Below are positions 30,103-42,626 of a stretch of 64,000 bases of DNA, one piece after another; the first letter of the stretch is position 1; every line of letters starts with the position of its first letter. The stretch comes from Armigeres subalbatus (Eukaryota > Arthropoda > Insecta > Diptera > Culicidae). The notes under the pieces were generated by a model. It was not told where the DNA came from. It searched no databases and saw nothing but the letters and a program-made list of their open reading frames with translations. The stretch spans positions 66,755,203 to 66,819,202 of the forward strand of contig NC_085139.1 in NCBI RefSeq assembly GCF_024139115.2, read 5' to 3'. Both the position numbers and the translations under genes were made by a program.

Positions 30103-33100
30103 AAAATATCAACTTCAATGTCGACACAAAAGATAATACATGGAAAACATATCCTTACGAAGAGTTTGTAAAAGCAATGCCACAGCTTAGACAGAAATCA
30201 ATAAGATTGACGACAAAAATACTTGAGGAATATGAAACAGATGCTACATTTTTAGTAATTAACAGTCTATCAGCTTATAAAGAACTGAAGAATTTCATCG
30301 ACCTTCCGTATGGTCTAAAACCACATTTAAATGGAAGAATTTTTTCATTTCCTAATAAAAGAACTTGGGGTATATTAATGAATGGTACTAAGGAAACAGA
30401 TTTTAACTCGAAAGTATTTTTCAAAGGACTCATAGATGGATTCCATAACGGTCCAGAATTTGCCAAGTTGGCGAAAATTATTCAAGTATTCTCCTTTAAA
30501 GATTTACTCGACACATTAAGTTTAGACATTTTAAGATACATAGCAGACACATTCAATAAGGAATTCATAGTGTACACTGCAGATAAAGACAACAATGGAG
30601 GCTATACTTACGACAGGAAATTAGCCAAACTTAACGAGGACATGGGATTTGTATTTGTAGCAAAATCAGATAAAACGTGTGGTCATATAGAAAAGCCACA
30701 AGACATTCAAAACTTAAACATTGCAGCTCAAGTTACAACGGAATTAACTTATGATAATGATAAATATTTCATGGAGTTGGCGTCAGTGGACAAGCCCATG
30801 AATAAAGTAAAATATTTAATAGATACAGGTTCTTCAGTAAACCTATTAAGATATGATTTATTAAGCTATGTAGGCGTTAAAAGTTTTAATACGGATGAGA
30901 TAATTACACTAGTGGGTATAGAAAATGGTAGTAAAGTAACACTCGGGAGAGCAGACGTAGAATTACTTATCAATGGAATAAGATTTATAACTACTTTTCA
31001 CTTAGTAGACAATTTAATAATGCCAGGTATCATGGGAATAGAATTCCTTAAACAATATGTATCAAACATTAGTGAAAACTTCAGAACAATTACTTTGAAA
31101 GCGGGTGCAAACCATTTCGAAGGTTCGATATCAAGTAGAAACAACAATAGGTACGTGCATACTATTAACAAAATTCAGACAAGTACATTGATCAATCAAA
31201 ACACGTATTTTAACCAATTCGAAAACGATTGGCAGCATAATGATGATGAGATATGTAAACCAAATCAAGTTATCAACAACATGAGTCCGGAATATGGATC
31301 GGATCATGCAGATGAATATTATTACGACGAAACTACAATGATTGAATCTTCAGAACAAAAATTGAATGATAATATGGGCGACAACGATATTGATGAATAT
31401 GAAGAAAACGAATATCGGGAAGAGAATTCAGAAATACAATGGAAACCTGTGGATTTGGACTCCAACCAAGACTACAGCTTGGTAGAAAACAAGAATCGAA
31501 AGCAAATAAGAGGTAATGAACGCTGTAGTAAATTACTAGAAATAATCGACTTCAAGCATTTAAAGAAACCTAACTTCAATGCGATAGAAGAAATTATGGC
31601 GAAATATAGCGACGTATTTTATTTGAAAGAAGATAAGCTTACAATAACGAATGCTGCAATGCATGAAATTGAAACCACAACAAATGTACCAATTAATAAA
31701 CGACAATACAGATTTCCAGAATCTACCAAGAAGCATATTAATGAAGAAATTGATGAAATGTACAAGCAAGGCATTATTAGGCCAAGTAAAAGTCCATGGA
31801 ATGCACCTGTGTTATGCATTCCGAAGAAAGATTTTGATGAAGAAGGAAACAAGAAATATCGAATTGTAGTAGATTTCAGAGCGTTAAACTTGATTACGAA
31901 ACCATTCGTATATCCAATTCCATTAATAGATGAAATAATGGACAATTTGGGGATAGTGCATATTTTTCAACCATTGACTTAAAGTCAGGATTTTATCAGA
32001 TTCCAATTCACCCTAAAGATGCAGCCAAAACTGCTTTCTCAACACCAAGAGGACATTTTGAATTCACAAGGATGCCAATGGGATTAAGAAACAGTCCATC
32101 AACCTTTCAAAGATTAATGAACACAATAATTTACGAGATTAAAGATGTCAAAGCTATTGTTTATTTAGACGACATCATTGTTTTGGAAAAACAATAGAGG
32201 AACATAACGAAAATCTTATTAAAATACTTGAAGCTTTTAGAAGGCACAATTTGAAAATTGAGCCTACGAAATGTCAAATTCTGAAAACTCAGTTAAAATT
32301 CTTAGGACACATGGTAGATAAAATGGAAAACGACCATTAAATGATAATATTAAAGTTATTAAAGAAATGTCTGTACCCAAGACAGTGAAAGGAGTAAGAT
32401 CATTTTTAGGAACTGTGAACTTCTATGGCAAATTCATACCTGGAATAGCTGAGAAACGGAAACCCTTGAATGAATTATTGAGGAAAATGTTAAATTTGTT
32501 TGGTCGGATGACTGCCAAAAGCATTTGAGGAACTGAGAAACTTTTAACATCGGACTCACTCTTATCCAGACCAAATTATAAAGACACGTTTGTTATTACT
32601 ACCGACGCGAGTGAACAGGGCATGGGTGCGGTACTATCGAATGAAAATGCAATTGATAAACCCATAGCTTATGCTAGTAGGAGTGTGATAGGAGCAGAAA
32701 AAAGGTATGATGCAATCGAAAAGAATTACTCGCAATAGTGTGGGCAGTTCAGCATTTCAGACATTACATATATCATCAGCGGTTTATTGTCTATACGGAT
32801 CATAGACCGCTAATTTCATTATGGCATTCAAAAGAAACTTCGCCAATTCTCACACGCTTAAGATTGAAATTACAAGGATTAGAATGTGACATTAGATACA
32901 AACAGGAAAAAGAACATTGTAGCAGATTTTTATCTCGGCTTCCAACTGCCGAAAATCAATCTCTCAAAAACACAGAATCAGAGGAACAAATTATTGCTGT
33001 TGTTACACGTCAGCAACTTAAAAAACAGCAGGAACTCAACTTGTTTGAATCAGTAAATGCAATAAAAGATAATAATTCGCCTAATACAAACATAGACAAC

Positions 33101-34735
33101 GACAAAAACTTGCCTATTGTAACGGATCAAAATCAAATTAATGATGATATGACTCAATCATATGATATAGACAAAAATTGTGACGTTGAAGATTCCAATA
33201 TGACCAACGCATACGAAGAATATTTGGAATCATCTAAAGAAAATTCAATTGACATAGAACAATTAGTAATTTCAAAATCACTAAAGGATGACTCAGCCGA
33301 TATTAATATCGTTATTTTGAACAGTAGATCAAAATACAATGAAATTTCACAAATCACCAATTTACCGCATGGAATAAAAGACTTTAGCGAAAACGGAATA
33401 CTATCGATTCCACAGGAAAACATATTTGGAATAATTGTTGACGGGAAAAGTAATTCAGTAATCAACAGCAGAAAGTTTTCCCAGAAATTAGATAAATGTT
33501 TAAGCGATAATGGAACTATGATTAAAGCTTCGAATAAAATTCATGTCACATCGTTTCGAAAAATAAAACAGTTTGATATACTAGAAATATTACAATTTCT
33601 AGCAACCAAATATGGCTTAGTTTTCAGCCTATATAACGCAGATTCCGAACGAATTCAAATTAATACTAATGAGATTGAAACAATACTTAGATAATTTCAT
33701 GATGCTCCCTTAGGAGGACACGTCGGAGCACGCCGGATGCGAAAAAGAATTGGATTAATTTTCGTGTGGCAAAACATGAGACGAGATATTGACAACTATG
33801 TTCGGCAGTGTGCCTCTTGTCAAAAGAATAAAATTGGTAAATCACACAAAATACCAATGAAAATTACTACCACTGCTTGTGAACCATTCGAAAAATTATA
33901 CATGGATATTGTAGTTCTACCGGAATCGGAATGGGGAACAGATATGGGCTTGTCATGCAAGATGACCTGACACGTTTTCTGGTGGTATCACCTATGAGCA
34001 ACCAAGAAGCCGAAACTGTTGCAAGAACGTTTGTAGAAAATTTAATTTACAAGTACGGGACACCCTTAGAATTGGTTACAGACCAAGGATCAATTTTATG
34101 AGTAAATTTTTCAAACACATTTGCAAAATTTTGAAAATTAGAAAGATTAATACTAGTGCTTATCACCCACAGGCAAATTTAGTAGAAAGATCTAACAGAG
34201 AATTGAAAATGTATCTTAGACAATTTGTAGGTGGTAATCTACAATTATGGGATCAACACTTAAACTACTTCTCGTTTGAATATAATACGACAAACAACGG
34301 ATCAACGAATTATACTCCGTTCGAACTCCTATATGGAAGAAAAGCAAGAATCCCGTCATCAATTTATACAATTACCGAGTCAGAATTAAACTATGATGAC
34401 TACAGTAAAGAAATGAAAATAATTTTTAAAAGATTGCATGAAAATGCAAGACAAAATTTAATAATATCGAAGGAAAACGTAAGGAAATTTACGATAAGAA
34501 CTCTGTCGAATGGCAGCCCATGTGGGGAGATATGGTTCTCGTTCAAGCCAACCCAACGGGTGCAGGACAAAATTACAGGCCTTATGGAAGGGCCCTATGA
34601 AATTGTCGCTTTTCCTAGCGAACAAACAACAATCATTAAAATGGGAACAAATTGGAGAAAATACATAATAACAGATTAAAAAAATACAATAACTAATACC
34701 AAACATTTGATTGTTTTCATCTTCTATAATTAAGC
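30088..34735 (+). pseudogene. pol: pol of the LTR retrotransposon: X1-PR-RT-RNase H-X2-integrase, about a dozen frame breaks
   Basis: Order: unidentified domain X1 (~30240-30590); aspartic protease (DTGSS at 30822, flap GIMGIEF ~31028); acidic linker; RT (VVDFRAL with Asp at 31872, PMGLRNSPSTFQ ~32070, catalytic YLDD at 32162-32173); RNase H (TTDASEQGMGA ~32604, YTDHRPL ~32800); domain X2 (~33286-33640), similar to X1; integrase HHCC zinc finger (H 33698 to CASCQ ~33820), core D (MDIV, 33905), D (VTDQGS, ~34078) and E (VERSNRE, ~34183), and a C-terminal strand-rich part ending ~34735. Breaks near 31965, 32182, 32322, 32485, 32518, 32550, 32718, 32910, 33938, 34091, 34560 and 34640 are mostly one base short in A or T runs; TAA at 33692-33694 is an in-frame stop. 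Catalytic residues of all four enzymes are otherwise present. Confidence 0.9.
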
Positions 34736-34809
34736 AGTTTTCACAAATATGACGAAGTAATGTTACAGTTGCACAAAAACCTTGAATGGACACCCATCAA
34801 AGCCTTAGC

Positions 34810-34935
34810 ATGAAACAGAACGGAATTATTATCTTTGATTACTCTAAAAATATCATGGACTTTGAAAATGGAAAGTATTTCAGACATCTAATACGAAAAA
34901 ATGGAAACATTAATTCAATTAAAGGTAATTGGTAA
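34810..34935 (+). other. Small open frame after integrase
   Basis: A 41-codon frame (MKQNGIIIFDYSKNIMDF...) starts ~75 bases after the integrase end and stops at TAA 34933-34935. Just before its stop, AAAG|GTAATT resembles a 5' splice site. Function unknown; it could be chance. Confidence 0.25.
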
Positions 34936-37900
34936 TTATTGCTTTATTATGCAATAATCAAATAAATAAAAATAACCATAGGATAATTTACTAAATCATA
35001 ACAAATTGAGTTAGGAACTTATAATTTTGCATACTAATATACATATGTTTATAGTACAACTAATAAATTTTCATTTGTTTTTTATTTTAAAATGTTTATA
35101 AATACTATGAATTAATCGCAAGAATTGAGTATCATTTCAGAAGCACGCCTAGAGCCATGATCGATGAGGGGGGAGAGGTTGTAGCAATTTCTCAACCAAA
35201 ACCGCCCTAAATACTAAAGAAGTAAGTATAACACGATAGACGTAGCAACAAGTATTTTGCAGGAAGAAATTTTTATTGAATTTATACATCCCCAAAAACC
35301 TGCAGAAGACATTCATTGCTACAACACAAAGATAAATTTAATGGGAATAATACTGGGAAAACAAAATAATCGAAAAAAATGATAATAATAGTAAGTAAGG
35401 TTCATAATAAAATGTGATAAATATAATACCTTAAGCATGTAAAAAGGTAGCAAGGAATTAATACCGAATCGAATAACTAAAGTAAGTGAAAAGTAACAAA
35501 GACTGTAGGAGCAGGTCCTTATATTTGCAAAGTCTAATAAAAATTATAGGATAGTGAACTATTCACAATAATTTGAGAAAATTTAAATATGCACAACTTA
35601 CTCGAGAGACGGTCGAGATAGCATCTATTGAAGACGAACAGACGACATCGGCAGAGAAGGAAGACATCAACGGCTCACGATATACATACCATAGTTAATT
35701 GGTATCACCGGAACGACGGGTCATACGGTGGGTTGAAGATCGAGAGTGTGGGGGATCAGGAGACAGAAGACGAAATATTCGGAGGTTATCAATGAAGGCG
35801 AACTCAACCAGGAAGTGAAAGGGTTAAATACATCATACGAAATCAACAATACGAATTAAAGTGACAAATAACAGGCGAAGACGGATGTGCATCATACGAA
35901 AACAAAAAGGCGGATTCAACAAGGCGATTGGAGACAAGTGAATGACAAGACATTATACAAAGCTGAAAGCAAGGACATATTCAGGAGCATCATCATACAC
36001 AACCGAAAGTGCAAGAAGAGATTTTAATTCAACCCCTGGAGATGATTTTGGGAGAGTTAAAGTAACACAATAATGACGGAACGAGCAGATACAAGTCGAT
36101 AAAAACAACGTTAAGACGAAATTTTAGAACAATCAACAATTCAACAGTGTTCATCAATTTAACCAGACGGCCCCAAAAAGTCAATTCATAGCAGAGGTCC
36201 TAGAACTAAAGCGGAGGCGGGTCTAACACAAAGGCAACTTATCAAGTAATCAAAATTTCCACAAGCTGAAGCCAATACACAGCGAAATTCAAAAAGCAAC
36301 AACAAAGACTTCGAATCAAACACAAACAATGCGAACATCATGATAACGGTACAACATCTAAGAATCCATACATTTAAGCAGTGTGACACACGTCAATTCA
36401 TCACGACTTGCTAACTAGCAACTTATCTGAACGGAAGCAGCTTAAACCTATTGAAAAAGGCACTGTAATAACGTCAAACTATTACAATGTTACATGCAGA
36501 AAATCATTGAAATACAACTAGAGCAGAGATACTTCTACTCCGCTGGAGATATCACGTCAGATTTATACAAGTGGCCGGTACAACAGCAATTTTTGCACAC
36601 AACAAACAATAGACATAATTTACCAAAACATCATCATGGCTTGGCCCAAACAATTTCATCGAAGATTACAAATTTAGACGGCAGTACAAAGGAACCCACA
36701 CGAGAGGAGCAGCTTAAGAGGCGAAACAAGTAAGGCATCAGAAAGCACAAGACGATACGGAAGAATCAAACAGCAGACTAGGAACACACCCTGCACTCGA
36801 GATTTACAACCAACCAAGTGATCAACAACAGTAATGATTGCGAGGACGCAAGAGCAACACCAAGTAAAGGCGAGGCGATTCGAGAAGGCATCATCAGGTA
36901 AGAAACTCTCGAGAAAGTTTATGTGCAAATATGAGAATACTTAAAAGATTAGAGGAATTAAAATGGTCACACGACGAAAGAAAAAAAAGGGGATATAACA
37001 GGGTGATTTGATAGATTAGAAGAACACGTAATAGATGCAGTATGGTCAGAAAACAAACAAACAAAAAAAAAAGTTTTTTTTAATAATAAAATAAGTTGAT
37101 ATAACACTAAGATACGGGTGAAAAATAATTTTGAAATAACACAAAGAGTACGAATTAAATTAGAAGAATAATAGGGATATAATAGAAGGGATAAATTAGA
37201 AGAATAATAGGGAACATGAAAATTACTGTGGAATAATTATATATATTAACTCAGAAACGTATCAATGTATTTAAGTCTTGGTCAAGAGAAGCGTTGAAGA
37301 ATAACAAAAAAATGTTAGCTGAACCATATCAAAGATCCAAAAGTAAACTTTGTAAGAAATTATTATTAAAAGAATTTATAAAAACATATACAGAACGAAT
37401 AACATCAAGAGATTCTAACACTAAACTCCACCGAAAGTAAAATTCAGATATGACAGATAATAGTTAATGATTGATAAACAACGGACCAGTGAATGATTAT
37501 ATAATTGAAAAATATATATGTTTTTGGCCTACCCTAACAAGCGAAGGATCATTTTCTTAATGAACCTTCACCTCGTTTGTGTGGGAGGAGATGAACGGCC
37601 TTGAGATCCTTCATCACTCCTCATATCGGATCACGGGATATATCGTAGGAATCTTTAAGCCAAACATAGAAGAAAGCGTAAAACTTAGAGACAGACTCAG
37701 CTGACCTATTTTCATGCGATCAGCTGATCCAAAACAAATTAAAATAAACGATCGGGCATACGAAATAATATACATACAAGAAGGCAGAAACATTGCCACT
37801 GGTTAGGGACCAACGCCCTGCGATTCACATACGGAGCATCATATTTCAATTTTATTAGTGGCAATTATTGTACGCAGGAAAACGTTCATTACCTTTCCCA

Positions 37901-38065
37901 ACGTAATGGAACGACAAGTACGTTATTAAGGGTCAATGTAGCATAAAATCACTATTGACAATATAATTCATTTTACTTTCGACCGTTAAATTGAAATGGT
38001 CGATATATTTACTCGGATTTTCCGGCGCAAACAATTGAGCATAATCTACTATATATGCTCAACTC
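34936..38065 (+). other. Long 3' noncoding region of the LTR element
   Basis: About 3.1 kb of A- and purine-rich sequence between pol and the purine tract. The longest plus-strand frames are ~80 codons (e.g. 36494-36733, Gln/His-rich) with no signal peptide, furin-like site or transmembrane segment, so no env-like gene is visible. A 9-bp hairpin (TTGAGCATA / TATGCTCAA, ~38036-38063) sits just before the purine tract. Confidence 0.7.
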
Positions 38066-38080
38066 GATGGGATGGAAGGA
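38066..38080 (+). promoter_or_regulatory. Polypurine tract
   Basis: GATGGGATGGAAGGA immediately precedes the 3' LTR (two-base gap), where plus-strand DNA synthesis primes in LTR retrotransposons. Confidence 0.75.
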
Positions 38081-38082
38081 TA

Positions 38083-40228
38083 TGCACAGCCTTATGTGCC
38101 GACACCTTCCTAAAACAATTTTTAAATACTGATGGCAGTGAGATATTGTAAAAACAAGGCCGAATATATTCAATTACTCAACGCAAAGTAATTTAAGCAA
38201 TCAACATAAAATAAAAATGTTGCATGTAGGAATTGTTGGGTTAATTTACTCTTCATCAATTTAAAAGTTATGTTAAATATCGCATACCCTTATCACGGTT
38301 TGACGAAACCGTCGAAAACAGCTTAGTCAGATTTACTTAACTGGAGCGCGGTGGATTGACATGTTCAAACGTGCTCACATATTGGACAGTGTACGATATA
38401 GCGGTACATAGCCGCGATCGTCATTGATGATGATGCATTGGCGCATATGTATAGGACACTAAGGAAAGAATTTGTTTGGGTGAGGAGCGCGGAATAATAA
38501 CTTAGCCAAAATGATAGAGACAATAAGAGTCTTCATTGAATCTACATACACGTATACAGGTGTATTGATCTAAAGGGGTTTGTTGCCCAGTGTGAAAAAC
38601 AGAGAGAACATGATTTTGTTCTTACCAATATAAACTTGAAAGGAAATATTGATATTGGGGTCTGAGTGTTTCGGAAAAGGAAGAGCCGACCCGAAGGGGT
38701 AATGATTCTTTAAGGAAAGGGATTTCAAAGCCCAGTTGAAAGAAAGAGAAAACAATTGATTGATTGATTTTAAGAGTATACTTAAAATCAAAGAGTAATA
38801 CAAGCGGTAGCTGTTAATAGCTCGGCGGTATGGTGCGCTGTTTACAAAAGAACCCATGCTGGGTTCGAATACAGATTTTTAAGTGAAGGTTTTCACAACT
38901 CCGTTGGTTTAGTAGTATCATGCATTATGAAACATTTGGGACTTGTTGAACATTACTCTGTGAGACAGCAATGGTCAAGTTTAGGTGTAAAGAAAGGGTA
39001 GGACTTAGAGATACTCATTTTATACAAAAGATATACGAAATAATACATTAGTAAATTGAAGTAGCCACTTGAATGTGTGCTCGAAATAAGAGAGTTTTAG
39101 AGAGTGGAAAGAGAGCAGAATTTTTCCAAGAGAATTTCAGAGGGGACATCCAAAAAAGGGGGCAAAGTTTCGTAAAGTATGGAAGTCCAATATTAAGGCT
39201 GAATTAGCTAACTTATGACAAGAAATTAAATAACTATTGTAAAAATTTGGAATCAAAAGGAAGTTGTTTCGGAATTTATGGATTTTCAAATAAGCTGATG
39301 AAGCGTTTCGTGCAAAAGAGCTTTAGGGAGCATCCATAAAGATTGCAAAAGTTGAGTAATGAATGGTACCTCAAAATCGAGGATATTTACGAAGTTAAAA
39401 TTAAAACCACATAGTCTGAATAGATAAATGTGGGATGAGGAAAATGGTTACGTTACTTAAGGATTCTTGGACCTTTCGTGGGGTCCAAAGTCCAGTCTGA
39501 TGCAATTCATGAAATCATTATGAAATTCAGAACTCGGATTGACTATAAATACCGTGCGCTTTTCCAAGCTCAGGTCAGTCCCAAATATTCAGCAGAACCT
39601 TTATTGGAATTCGGCGCTTTCTAGGTTTCCCTAGCCGGCCTACCGAATACTCCAATTGAGTCAGGGTCAGTCCCAAATATTCAGCAGCACCTTTATTGGA
39701 ATTCGGCGCTTTCTAGGTTTCCCTAGCCGGCCTACCGAACACTCCAATTGAATCAGGGTTGTCCCTTAGACACCTCGACACTCGTGACTAGTGCACGAAT
39801 CGAGATCTAAGTTTAAATTAATTAACTTCTTGAAAAAGATAAAAGTGAACAGTTAAATAGTCCGTCGCGGTAAAATCGAAAATCGGAGTCTCAGAATAAG
39901 TATCGATAAACAAAAAGTGTTAGTATCTCTGGGAAAGACATTGTCATACGGAAAATAGTGCAAAAGTTTGTAAAAACGAAAATATTCGAATTTATAATTA
40001 TACGAAAGTGTTAATTGTAATGAGTGTAATGAATAAGTGCTAAAAGGTAAAAGAAGTTTATAATTGTACAAACAAGTGCTACATAAATAATAAAGTTTTA
40101 TTTTAACCGTAATTGAGTGTTTGAACTTGAAAACTGAAAACCAGTGTCGCGCCGTCGGCCCCGAACACTTCATATATCGTGGTAGAAGCGTCTTAATATT
40201 CCGCTCGGGACATTTCCACTCCGTTTCA
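38083..40228 (+). repeat. 3' LTR (2146 bp)
   Basis: Near-identical to the 5' LTR; the duplicated 92-bp block is at 39571-39752, TATA at 39544 and AATAAA at 40089. It ends TTTCA and is followed by CAAG. Confidence 0.95.
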
Positions 40229-40232
40229 CAAG

Positions 40233-41788
40233 ACCATCTTCCTATACAAAAGAGAACTGATCCTAGAAGAAACTTCTGCAAAGTACAAAACACAACCGCG
40301 GGCGAGACTTGTACACAACCCTTTCTGATTATTTTTTTTTTTCGAATAAGGGTGATACAAATATTTAAGAACTATTCTGTCTCCCCTCTTTGGATTTTTT
40401 AGCACAAAAATAATATTTTTGCAATTCCTGATTATAATATCTGGTTTACAGTTCGTCTTTGAGTGATAAAACGGCCTACTTTTCCATGCCAACGAAATGG
40501 GTGCTTTAATGAACATTATGCAACTCAAATGGGTTGCATAATATTCATTATAACACTCATTTGGGTGCTATAATGAAAAATCAACATCAGAACAGTAGTT
40601 ACATGACTATATTTTACTGAATTAGCTTGAGTAACTGCTCAAATAGTGTATTCTATGCACCCCGTAATAAAATAAATAGTTTGGTGGACATGACATCAAA
40701 AATTTCCTAAGTCAAGCACATGTATCGCATCACGGCTTATCGAGCTATGCAATGTGGCACGGTAACATGGAATCTGATTGTTCTCAGCAGCAACATAATT
40801 TTTTGGGAATAATGATCATGTGGAGTAAATTAGACTGTACAATTTTGGTACCGTCACACTAAGGGGTAACTAGACCAAAATCCTGGCCATAATTATATTT
40901 CGACGTTTTCTGGAAGGTTTTGCATTTATGATGCAAAAACATAGTACCAAACGATTTTCGAACATTTTCAAGGTGCAAATTCATCTACCAGTGATAAATT
41001 ACCTTTCTTGATATGTTCAAAAATTAAATTATAAACTGATACAGAAGCGATAGCTCCATGACAGTTCATTTTTTACTCACTTTTGTCCTTAATTCACGTG
41101 GGAAACGTGAAAAATGAAAAATCTCGCGTAGCATTTAATCAGGGCCTATTACAGAAAGGTAAACATTAATCGATTCAAAACAAAACATTAGATTTTCCGC
41201 TCCAATTTCACAAGTTTATTATATTTTAATCAGCGAAAGCTACCCAGAACGTACAATCCACACTGATTACTCACGCATAACATCAGTTGCATCGGAAACT
41301 TTGAAATTGATTGAACAAAAGTCTTTGCTTAAATCATCATCATCTTACAAAAACATAGGATCGATTATTTTTGGAGAGGAAATGTTTCATTCTATTTCCT
41401 GTTTTGGTCCTATGTACAAGGTTGCCTCAAGTGGTTACTTCACTTAAGACCAAGTAGACTGCTTATTCGAATTGTTTCTATTTAGCTTGAAGTGGCACTT
41501 GCCCGTTTTATCCCCTACCCCATATTATTTCTTTGCTTCAACTTGTCTACATAATATCAACTATGATGTATTTAAGTTATATCGATATTTACATACCTGT
41601 TGTCAATGCAATTGCCAAATTCAATACTATTGATATTTTGATTTTTCATAAGATTGGTTAGTGGGAATGAGATGAAAGATAATGGAGCATGCGCCATGCT
41701 TTGTAGAGATTTAAATGAGCAGCAGATGCCCCAAACTAACATTATAATTTGAGCATTAGATTACAAAATTGCATTAAAAAGTTCAGTA
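40233..41788. other. Unassigned stretch with a small palindrome
   Basis: No gene. Around 40488-40560 there is an imperfect palindrome (CATTATGCAAC / GTTGCATAATATTC with further matches outward), likely a small MITE. The rest shows nothing I recognise. Confidence 0.4.
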
Positions 41789-41924
41789 CATTCAAAGTTA
41801 ATTGCCTATATGCCGGGTATTAAGCCACCCGGAGTGGAAATTAATTACTATGTCTGAAACTTGATTATGCATATGTACAACATGTGATAGATTTAGTTCG
41901 GAAAAGGTATTGGAGGGTAACCGC

Positions 41925-41995
41925 CCCTTCGGTGGGGTTTGATCCCACGACCCCAGTTCGCATGACAGGTGCTTTCCCTACTAAGCTACGAAGGA
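41925..41995 (-). tRNA. tRNA-like cloverleaf (left arm), probably pseudo or SINE head
   Basis: Mirror copy of 42472-42542; same sequence on the opposite strand. Confidence 0.35.
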
Positions 41996-42471
41996 CCTCC
42001 GTCGTCCACCGCAGCTTAGCGGGTACTGATGAAACCAAATTCCCAGCACCAGGTATCAGCCGATCTCTCGCAATACATTTTCAGAACTAACTCTCTCAAA
42101 TGTATTTTTGTACACAATGTCCACCAAGTAGGATGAGTATTTAATATTGTCCGGCTCCTACACACTTGCTTCATCAGCAACGGCGCTCAATGAAGTAGGG
42201 TTGTGTGAGGTTGTGCCAGTTTGGTCGTCAGATCCCAACACGACCACACAAGCGAAGAGAGATCGCCACTCGAGATCAGTAGATTCAAAGTTAATTGCCT
42301 ATATGCCGGGTATTAAGCCACCCGGAGTGGAAATTAATTACTATGTCTGAAACTTGATTATGCATATTTGAGAGAGTTAGTTCTGAAAATGTATTGCGAG
42401 AGATCGGCTGATACCTGGTGCTGGGAATTTGGTTTCATCAGTACCCGCTAAGCTGCGGTGGACGACGGAGG

Positions 42472-42542
42472 TCCTTCGTAGCTTAGTAGGGAAAGCACCT
42501 GTCATGCGAACTGGGGTCGTGGGATCAAACCCCACCGAAGGG
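42472..42542 (+). tRNA. tRNA-like cloverleaf, anticodon TGC (Ala-like), probably pseudo or SINE head
   Basis: Folds as a tRNA: acceptor TCCTTCG/CGAAGGG (7 pairs, one G-T), D stem GCTT/AAGC, anticodon stem CCTGT/ACTGG (one mismatch) with loop CATGCGA, T stem GTGGG/CCCAC with loop ATCAAAC. Against a functional gene: position 33 is A instead of T, and the T loop lacks TTC. The A-box region TAGCTTAGTAGG is fair; the B box is degenerate. Its location in a repeat favours a tRNA-derived SINE head. Confidence 0.4.
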
Positions 42543-42626
42543 GCGGTTACCCTCCAATACCTTTTCCGAACTAAATCTATCACATGTTGTACATATGCAT
42601 AATCAAGTTTCAGACATAGTAATTAA

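Larger units (their letters stand above)
25122..40228 (+). mobile_element. LTR retrotransposon, Ty3/gypsy type, complete ends, 15.1 kb
   Basis: Two LTRs (25122-27275 and 38083-40228) start TGCACAGCC and end TTTCA, flanked by the target duplication CAAG (25118-25121, 40229-40232). Between them lie a tRNA-Leu-like primer site, gag, a small frame with a degenerate protease-like domain, pol in the order PR-RT-RH-IN and a purine tract. PR-RT-RH-IN order and RT motifs place it in Ty3/gypsy (Metaviridae). The Asn/Arg-rich Gag tail without a visible zinc knuckle recalls the 412/mdg1 branch, but that placement is tentative. No env-like frame. LTR divergence is ~9 substitutions and ~7 indels over 2.15 kb, so insertion is recent, yet coding frames are interrupted many times. 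The element cannot encode intact Pol as written. Confidence 0.95.
41789..42626. repeat. Perfect 261-bp inverted repeat with overlapping 85-bp direct repeat
   Basis: 41841-42101 is the reverse complement of 42366-42626, as far as I can compare by eye without mismatch. In addition ~41789-41874 is repeated directly at ~42282-42367 (TATGCCGGGTATTAAGCCAC block). The direct-repeat ends overlap the inverted arms. Identical 68-codon frames on opposite strands (41884-42090, 42377-42583) follow from the repeat and are not treated as genes. Confidence 0.9.

Noticed and set aside
30240..33640. Domain X1/X2 as dUTPase or macro domain
   Set aside because: Positions suggest dUTPase, but none of its five motifs is visible, nor the glycine-rich loops of macro domains.
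34936..38065. env-like gene in the LTR element
   Set aside because: No long frame, signal peptide, cleavage site or membrane anchor in any forward frame.
41884..42583. Identical 68-codon proteins on opposite strands
   Set aside because: They are forced by the perfect inverted repeat and contain the tRNA-like sequence; no coding evidence.
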